Positions 6,380 to 8,953 of a DNA stretch of 8,953 nt are shown in pieces. Position 1 is the first letter of the stretch. Every line of letters begins with the position of its first letter. A program made the translations under genes and the position numbers. The stretch comes from JBCBAP01 sp038532435. Lineage in GTDB: Bacteria; Pseudomonadota; Alphaproteobacteria; Rhodobacterales; Rhodobacteraceae. The stretch spans positions 1 to 8,953 of the forward strand of contig JBCBAP010000100.1 of assembly GCA_038532435.1 (NCBI GenBank), given 5' to 3'. The notes beneath the pieces were generated by a model that was not told the DNA's origin, searched no databases, and worked only from the letters and a program-made list of their open reading frames with translations.

Positions 6380-6413
6380 GACATGGAGCCGGGCGGGTGC
6401 CCGGCTCCATGTC
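6380..6413 (-). terminator. strong hairpin ending the small-ORF/mutT transcript
   Basis: GACATGGAGCCGGGC (6380-6394) is perfectly complementary to 6399-6413, giving a 15-bp GC-rich stem with a 4-nt loop. On the minus strand it starts 22 nt after the 40-codon ORF and is followed by GTTTC, only a weak U tract. It precedes the LexA-controlled promoter by about 30 bp. I read it as an intrinsic-like terminator that insulates that promoter from upstream transcription; an mRNA 3'-end stabiliser is the alternative. Confidence 0.6.
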
Positions 6414-6435
6414 ACATTCATCGATGGGGTGCGGA

Positions 6436-6558
6436 TCAGACCGGCACGCCCTCATACATCCGTTTACCGACCCGAACGATCATGCGGCCATTGTTGAGAA
6501 CTTTGACCAACTCGCCCTGAACGGCAATGTATCCACTTAGCATAATGGTTTTGAGCAT
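6436..6558 (-). CDS. small basic protein of about 40 aa, unknown function
   Basis: An ATG at 6556-6558 is preceded by GGGGAGAGAG (GGAG, 4-nt spacer) and opens a 40-codon frame ending in TGA at 6436-6438. The product begins MLKTIMLSGYIAVQGELVKV, followed by LNNGRMIVRVGKRMYEGVPV. The pattern of alternating hydrophobic and polar residues suggests a small beta barrel or SH3-like fold. The frame also has an upstream ATG at 6582 (48 aa, MAEALGRE prefix) without a ribosome binding site. It lies between mutT and the hairpin at 6380-6413, which would end its transcript. I do not recognise a named family. The ribosome binding site, the protein-like composition and the adjoining hairpin together make it a likely real gene. 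Confidence 0.6.
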   Translation of the reverse strand: MLKTIMLSGYIAVQGELVKVLNNGRMIVRVGKRMYEGVPV

Positions 6559-6605
6559 CTCTCTCCCCAGAGCTTCGGCCATTTTTCGCCGTGTTTGATG
6601 AACCT

Positions 6606-6634
6606 AAGGTAGAACCGCTTTCCGGCCGGTTCAA
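6606..6634 (-). promoter_or_regulatory. candidate promoter with internal dyad, upstream of the small ORF
   Basis: On the minus strand TTGAAC (6629-6634) and TACCTT (6606-6611) are 17 bp apart. GAACCG (6612-6617) and CGGTTC (6627-6632) form a 6-bp inverted repeat across the spacer, which could be an operator. The -10 matches only 3 of 6, so the call is weak. It would give a leader of about 40 nt before the 40-codon ORF. Confidence 0.3.
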
Positions 6635-6659
6635 TCCCAATATGTTCGCAATGTGACAG

Positions 6660-7058
6660 TTAAAGCCAATCCCTCAGGATCGGAATGAGAGGTATATCTG
6701 CCTCCGGCATCGGATAATCCTTCAAGTTCTGCGGCTTAACCCAAGACAAAGACTGTCCCTCCCGACCTGTCACGATTCCATTCCACTTGCGACAGGCAAA
6801 TAAGGGCATCAAAAGATGAAAACTTTCATAAGAGTGAGAGGCAAATGTGAGGGGTGCGAGGCAACTGTCCCAAGTTTCGATGCCCAGTTCCTCGTGCAAT
6901 TCCCGAATCAAGCAGGCCTCCGGGGTCTCGCCGACTTCGACTTTTCCACCGGGAAACTCCCAGAGCCCGGCCATCGACTTTCCTTCCGGCCGCTGGGCAA
7001 GCAAAACCCGCCCGTCCGGGTCGATCAGGGCGACTGCGGCGACGGTGACGAGCTTCAC
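6660..7058 (-). CDS. mutT: 8-oxo-dGTP diphosphatase MutT (Nudix hydrolase)
   Basis: Hydrolyses oxidised guanine nucleotides (8-oxo-dGTP to the monophosphate), keeping the nucleotide pool clean. The product has 132 aa, the usual MutT length. The complete Nudix box GX5EX7REUXEEXGU spans residues 38-60: Gly38, Glu44, Arg52, Glu53, Glu56, Glu57 and Gly59. LLAQRPEGKSMAGLWEFPGG ahead of the box is the typical MutT N-terminal half. The GTG start at 7058 overlaps the argJ TGA stop by four bases (GTGA), so the gene is probably translationally coupled to argJ. The frame opens upstream to 7112, but that extension lies inside argJ and is not needed for the fold. Confidence 0.93.
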   Translation of the reverse strand: MKLVTVAAVALIDPDGRVLLAQRPEGKSMAGLWEFPGGKVEVGETPEACLIRELHEELGIETWDSCLAPLTFASHSYESFHLLMPLFACRKWNGIVTGREGQSLSWVKPQNLKDYPMPEADIPLIPILRDWL

Positions 7059-8335
7059 GATCGGTAGTCCGCGTTGATTGTGATGTAGCCGTGGGTGAGA
7101 TCGCAGGTCCAAACGGTGAACGCCCCTTCCCCAAGCCCGAGATCTACGGTGATGGAGATTTCCTCCTCGGCCAGGATCGCCGCACCGTCCTCTTCCCTAT
7201 ACTCTGGGTCGACCCATCCGTCCCGTGCGACCAGCACGTCACCGAAGCGGATCGTGAGGCGATCCCGGTCCGCCGGTTCGCCAGACTTGCCGACGGCCAT
7301 CACGATGCGCCCCCAGTTAGGATCGCTGCCCGCAAGGGCCGTCTTCACCAGCGGTGAGTTCGCGATGCTCAGGCCGACCCGGTGGGCAGAGTCATCGCTT
7401 ACCGCGCCTCTCACCGTGATCTCGACGAACTTTGTCGCCCCCTCGCCATCCCGGACGACCTGATGGGCGAGATCGCGCATGACTGTTTCAAGACCGTCGG
7501 AAAACTGCGTGAGGCGCGGATCGTCAGCCTCGACAATCCGCTCCATCTGCGCCCGTCCCGTGGCGGCCAGCAGGAGTGTATCGGAGGTGGACGTGTCCCC
7601 ATCCACGGTAATCGCGTTGAAGGTGCGTGCGTTGAGGCGGGAAAGTGTGTCCTGCAGCAGGCTCTGGTCGATTGCGCAATCGGTGAAGATGTAGACGAGC
7701 ATCGTCGCCATGTCCGGCGCAATCATGCCGGACCCTTTGGCGATGCCCACGATCTGCACATCGGCCTCACCACATGTAACGGTGAGAGCGGCACCCTTTG
7801 CATAGGTGTCGGTGGTTCTGATCGCCGCAGCGCCCTCGGCGGCACCTTCGGGTGCGAGCGACGCGGCAAGCTCATCGAGCTTTGACGTGATCCGCTCCTG
7901 CGGCAACAGTTCACCGATGACCCCGGTGGAGGCGGGGAAGACGTGGGTGGCCGGGCAGCCGGTCGCCCGGGCCACGTCCTCAGCCAAGGCCCGTGTCACC
8001 TCCGCGCCGTTCCGTCCGGTGAAAGCGTTTGCGTTCCCTGCGTTAACAAGGATCGCCGCCGGTGCTGCCGTGCCGTCGAAACGCGCAAGATGCTCCTCGC
8101 ACCAAAGGACAGGGGCGGACCGGGTGGCGGAGCGGGTGAAGACGCCCGCAAGCGATGTGCCCCGCGCCAGCGCCGCCAGCATAACATCGGTGCGTCCGGT
8201 GTATTTGATGCCCGCTGCGACGGTCGCAAACCGCACACCATCGACGGGCGGCAGGGTTGCAACACCGTCCTTCGGGGCCAGAGGAGAGGTGTTCTCGCCC
8301 CGGCCCGCGACCAGTCGCGTCAGTCCTTCGGTCAC
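7055..8335 (-). CDS. argJ: bifunctional ornithine acetyltransferase / N-acetylglutamate synthase
   Basis: Moves the acetyl group from N-acetylornithine to glutamate, and often also makes N-acetylglutamate from acetyl-CoA, in the cyclic arginine pathway in the cytoplasm. With the GTG at 8333-8335 the protein is 426 aa. The self-cleavage site is seen in KGSGMIAPDMATML: cleavage is expected before Thr211, which becomes the N-terminal nucleophile of the beta chain. Other signatures are ILVNAGNANAFTG, FPASTGVIGELLP, ITVDGDTSTSDT and GSDPNWGRIVMAVG. The start was chosen because GGGAGG lies 5 nt before this GTG. A GTG at 8383 would overlap the upstream stop by GTGA but has no ribosome binding site and adds 16 unlikely residues. 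It overlaps mutT by four bases. Confidence 0.95.
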   Translation of the reverse strand: MTEGLTRLVAGRGENTSPLAPKDGVATLPPVDGVRFATVAAGIKYTGRTDVMLAALARGTSLAGVFTRSATRSAPVLWCEEHLARFDGTAAPAAILVNAGNANAFTGRNGAEVTRALAEDVARATGCPATHVFPASTGVIGELLPQERITSKLDELAASLAPEGAAEGAAAIRTTDTYAKGAALTVTCGEADVQIVGIAKGSGMIAPDMATMLVYIFTDCAIDQSLLQDTLSRLNARTFNAITVDGDTSTSDTLLLAATGRAQMERIVEADDPRLTQFSDGLETVMRDLAHQVVRDGEGATKFVEITVRGAVSDDSAHRVGLSIANSPLVKTALAGSDPNWGRIVMAVGKSGEPADRDRLTIRFGDVLVARDGWVDPEYREEDGAAILAEEEISITVDLGLGEGAFTVWTCDLTHGYITINADYRS

Positions 8336-8340
8336 TGTTC

Positions 8341-8346
8341 CCTCCC
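8341..8346 (-). promoter_or_regulatory. ribosome binding site deciding the argJ start
   Basis: GGGAGG on the minus strand, 5 nt before the GTG at 8335. It is the strongest Shine-Dalgarno near argJ and is the reason the start is placed here rather than at the GTG at 8383. Confidence 0.7.
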
Positions 8347-8379
8347 GCGCGTGCTCACACCATCCGGGAGGTTGTGACG

Positions 8380-8953
8380 TCACTCAGCTGAGAGATCAAC
8401 CGTGGACAGGGCAGAGGCTGGCACCTCGATCTCGGTCCGGACGATCTCCGCCGCTGACCGGGCATCCTCCAGGTAGGCGCGCAGGGCGGACTGGGTGATC
8501 TGTTCGTTCAATTCGGGCTCCAGCTCCTGCCGGGTGGGCAGCGGGCTGAGCCGGGTGTCATTGAGCTTGATCACGTGCCAGCCGAACTGCGTCTGTACCG
8601 GTTCGGAGATGTCCCCGACCGTCATGGTCTGGACCACCGCGTCGAAGGTCGGGACCATGTCGCCCTGTCCGAACCAACCAAGGTTGCCACCGTTGGGGCC
8701 GGAGGGGCCGGTGGATTTCGCCTTTGCCTGCTCCGCAAAGTCGGCACCACCTGCGAGTTCTTCCGCGATGGTGCGGGCCTCCTCCTCGGTCTCCACCAGA
8801 ATGTGGGAGGCGTTGTACTGCTGGTCCTGCGTCATGCCGGAGATGGCGTTCTGATACGCCTCCTCAAGCGCGTCCTCGGAGCGGGCATTCTCGACAATCT
8901 CGGCGACGAGGATGTTGGCGAGCATGCTCCGCTCTTCATTCTCCAGCAGAGTG
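8380..8953 (-). CDS. parvulin-type peptidyl-prolyl cis-trans isomerase, 3' part (5' end outside window)
   Basis: SurA/PpiC/PrsA-like isomerase that assists folding of exported proteins, probably in the periplasm. The visible C-terminal 190 residues stay open to the window edge, so the signal peptide is not seen. An alpha-helical chaperone-like stretch (LENEERSMLANILVAEI...) precedes the rotamase domain at about residues 47-133 of the fragment. That domain shows ASHILVETEEEA, GADFAEQAKAKSTGPSGPNG, the GNLGWFGQGDMVPTFD motif and FGWHVIKLNDTR, all characteristic of parvulins. A helical tail (RAYLEDARSAAEIV) ends the protein. Its TGA stop lies 44 bp before the argJ start, and the two genes are probably in one operon with mutT. 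Confidence 0.93.
   Translation of the reverse strand, partial: TLLENEERSMLANILVAEIVENARSEDALEEAYQNAISGMTQDQQYNASHILVETEEEARTIAEELAGGADFAEQAKAKSTGPSGPNGGNLGWFGQGDMVPTFDAVVQTMTVGDISEPVQTQFGWHVIKLNDTRLSPLPTRQELEPELNEQITQSALRAYLEDARSAAEIVRTEIEVPASALSTVDLSAE

Noticed and set aside
6316..6384. N-terminal extension of the radical SAM protein to 6384
   Set aside because: The added 23 residues would run through the promoter, the LexA box and one end of the hairpin, and the family-like sequence starts at MTDPIED.
8374..8383. Perfect 10-bp palindrome GTGACGTCAC at the isomerase-argJ junction
   Set aside because: It lies inside the coding end of the isomerase and just past its stop, with no promoter nearby. 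A single short palindrome is expected by chance.

Overview
The window looks like GC-rich chromosomal DNA of an alphaproteobacterium, most likely a Rhodobacterales (Roseobacter/Rhodobacter-type) species. The evidence is a CcrM-type GANTC methyltransferase, a GTTC-N7-GTTC LexA box of the alphaproteobacterial type, an alphaproteobacterial-style GyrB, and the gene order parvulin isomerase-argJ-mutT. No rRNA, tRNA, CRISPR array or insertion sequence was recognised.

Layout. Positions 1-1651 (+ strand) hold the C-terminal half of gyrB, joined by a TGATG overlap to a small exported protein. Everything after that lies on the minus strand. Positions 1661-2353 hold a lipoprotein gene whose frame is cut by an amber codon just after the lipidation signal. 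Positions 2354-2810 are mostly unexplained and carry one weak 49-codon ORF. Positions 2811-3218 encode a small exported protein that seems to have a frameshift near its 3' end. A clear intrinsic terminator at 3283-3313 separates it from ccrM (3353-4456). Upstream of ccrM are an AT-rich control region with three GANTC sites, then rnhB (4550-5143) and a PA0069-type radical SAM gene (5230-6315). A strong hairpin and a 40-codon small ORF follow. The final block is mutT (6660-7058), argJ (7055-8335) and the 3' part of a parvulin-type peptidyl-prolyl isomerase (8380 to the window edge).

How the parts fit together. The middle of the window is rich in genome-maintenance functions: topoisomerase, cell-cycle DNA methylation, RNA:DNA hybrid removal, nucleotide-pool sanitation, and a radical SAM protein related to the DNA repair photolyase group. 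Two control regions stand out. The radical SAM promoter has a perfect GTTC-N7-GTTC LexA box exactly in its 17-bp spacer, and the predicted transcript starts at or beside the ATG. This suggests SOS control and a leaderless mRNA. The ccrM promoter region has three GANTC sites within 38 bp, which suggests that the methyltransferase reads the methylation state of its own promoter. In the last block, mutT and argJ overlap by four bases (GTGA), which points to one translationally coupled operon with the isomerase gene.
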